Positions 62,601 to 64,000 of a stretch of 64,000 nt of DNA are shown in pieces. This stretch comes from Chinchilla lanigera (lineage: Eukaryota > Chordata > Mammalia > Rodentia > Chinchillidae). Under the pieces are notes generated by a model. The model was not told the DNA's origin. It ran no database searches and was given only the letters and a program-made list of their open reading frames with translations. Location of the stretch: NCBI RefSeq assembly GCF_000276665.1, contig NW_004955477.1:4959309-5023308 (forward strand). The letters run 5' to 3'. Position numbers and translations under genes: made by a program. Each line of letters starts with the position of its first letter. Position 1 is the first letter of the stretch.

Positions 62601-64000
62601 ACCTCACTGTCAACCCTTTATGAGTAAGATACCCCCAAACTACACTTCATTTGAGGGATTCACAAAACTCTAATCCATTAATGCTTTATTTACCATCTCC
62701 CTGTGTGTCTCACGAGTATAATGGCCCATGTAAAGGTCAGAAAGCCATGCCTGTCAGTTCCCCAGTCTTTACCCTTCCTTCCCCATGGCCCACTGGTCTC
62801 AGAATTTCTGTGGGATCCAGGGAGGCTGGGAAATAATGAGGAATGAAGATACGGGTGACCCCCTCCCTGTTCACCCTGATGTCACTACAGAATGGAGAAA
62901 CTTTGTGGCATGGCCCTGGGCACTCTAGATTGCAACTTCAGTGGCAGCCCATTGCATGGAGCCAACATAATGTAGAACAGAAGCCACAGCTAAGTTCTGA
63001 ATGCTGTTTGAGTTCCTCCTAGCAGGTATGCATGATGAGGACTGGGGACACATAGCTGTGCTTTGGTTTTTAGATTCTGAAAGACACAAGATGGCTTTGA
63101 TACAGCTTTTTGACTGATGGGCACTTTTTGTAACCAAACTTTATTCAGAAGCTTAAAATATGTTTCCTTAATGCAGATTTCAAGGTAAGTTGAATTGTAG
63201 AAGAGAAAGAACAGCTCTGTATATATGTTTGATGAGTAATGGACATTTTCAGATTAGTCACATTCCAACTTTACTATAGGAAAAACAAGCAAACAATCCA
63301 GAAAACAACAAAACTGAAAATATCAAAATAATATACCGATTGAGAGTAAAATTTCTTATAAATTTCCCTGGACCTTATTCTAAAGGAAACCACACTACTT
63401 TAGTTCTAGGGTGGCCCTACATATTCTTTTGTTTTCGCTGCTGAATTATCTAACTGCTCCTTCCATCTGAAATGCACACTGATGCTGTTGATCCCTAGTA
63501 AATGTGTCTTAACTCTAACAGAGGCTTTATTCATGAGGAGTGAGAATAATAGAATCAGGGTTGGCTGTAGAATTCATGAATGAAATTGTGCTCTAGAAAG
63601 TATGCAGTCTCCCATATCCTTGGGCTGTATCAAGGAAAACAAAAACCCAAAATCCCTTTGGACTCAATCACCTGTGAGCTAATAGAGCCGTCTTTGTGAT
63701 GGTATTATTTGTTCTACAGACTCTTTCAGTACTCCAGTTAGGAAGTAGCTATTTCTGAGCTTGTCTACCAAGTTTCATGTGGAAGTGATAATTCAGGAGA
63801 CAGAGAACATGCAAGTCTATGAGACCTGTCAGAAAACGTGTGCTGCTGACACTCATTGGGCAGAGAAGTTACTGCACGTCTTTAAGAGCACTGCCAGCCA
63901 ATTCAGAGAAGATCGCTGCTGCAGACCCAGAGCAAGCTCATCCTGGGAGGAACGCCTGGGTGGGCAATCTCACTCTTCCACCTGCTGGAGATTGAGGAGG
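59691..64000. other. Non-coding right flank, largely unassigned
   Basis: No SINE is recognised. 61.95-62.4 kb has a texture like an old L1 3' region (GTTTGCAGTCTATCCATGGTG, GCAAATGCTTACCCAAGG) but is too diverged to call. The last 150 bases are less AT-rich and unique. Confidence 0.4.

Larger units (their letters stand above)
1..64000 (+). other. DOCK1: Probable DOCK1 intron on the opposite strand
   Basis: In human and other mammals INSYN2A lies antisense within a large intron of DOCK1, a RAC guanine-nucleotide exchange factor. That synteny is the only evidence here. No plus-strand exon with DOCK1 similarity was recognised, which is consistent with the whole window being one intron. Confidence 0.55.

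Noticed and set aside
63975..63988. CTCF-type core on the minus strand near the right edge
   Set aside because: One mismatch to the core consensus; about one such match per window is expected by chance. The similar site at 45409 is equally weak.
1..64000. DOCK1 exons on the plus strand
   Set aside because: No segment could be matched to DOCK1 with confidence by eye; the intronic interpretation rests on synteny only.
1..64000. CRISPR arrays, operons, bacterial insertion sequences, endogenous retrovirus genes
   Set aside because: Nothing of these kinds was seen; all repeats recognised are SINEs, LINE fragments, DNA-transposon fossils or simple repeats.

Overview
The window is a piece of mammalian nuclear DNA, almost certainly from a non-muroid rodent. 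The evidence is a dense set of rodent SINEs: tRNA-derived ID elements with near-perfect target-site duplications, B1 (7SL-derived) monomers, and composite B1+ID dimers of the B1-dID type. These sit among old mammalian repeats (MIR, L2, L1M, MER20, hAT-Charlie, Tigger). The ID consensus and the B1-dID composites point away from mouse and rat towards the squirrel, beaver or kangaroo-rat side. Beaver is my best guess but I cannot settle it. No bacterial, viral or organellar gene is present.

Only one protein-coding exon can be supported: the large coding exon of INSYN2A (FAM196A, inhibitory synaptic factor 2A). It is on the minus strand at 24775..23629, has a clear acceptor and donor, and encodes the first 380 residues plus two bases of the next codon. 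About 19 kb upstream on the same strand, at about 43.26-44.77 kb, lies a strong CpG island interrupted by a 135-base N gap. It contains a good minus-strand splice donor at 43903/43902 and is the likely INSYN2A promoter and first non-coding exon. The C-terminal INSYN2A exons were not found and probably lie beyond the left edge. In human and other mammals INSYN2A is nested antisense inside a large intron of DOCK1, so the window is probably intronic for DOCK1 on the plus strand. I recognised no DOCK1 exon.

Layout: 1-23.6 kb is INSYN2A intron (inferred), with MER20, L1, MIR/L2, B1-dID and ID repeats, one strong RE1/NRSE (REST) motif at 8055-8075, and several AT-rich blocks that look like conserved non-coding DNA. 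23.6-24.8 kb is the coding exon. 24.8-43.9 kb is the first INSYN2A intron. It holds a locally duplicated ~122-bp block, two small tandem repeats, a short hAT-like MITE with an 8-bp target-site duplication, and a SOX/POU-like composite motif. 43.26-44.77 kb is the CpG island. 45-64 kb is upstream flank rich in ID and B1 insertions, with a 363-bp Tigger-type element carrying a transposase remnant and an ID pair flanked by a single target-site duplication.

I found no previously undescribed gene system. The observations most worth checking are the RE1 motif near a synaptic gene, the two candidate INSYN2A first-exon donors, the local duplication, and the small DNA-transposon fossils.
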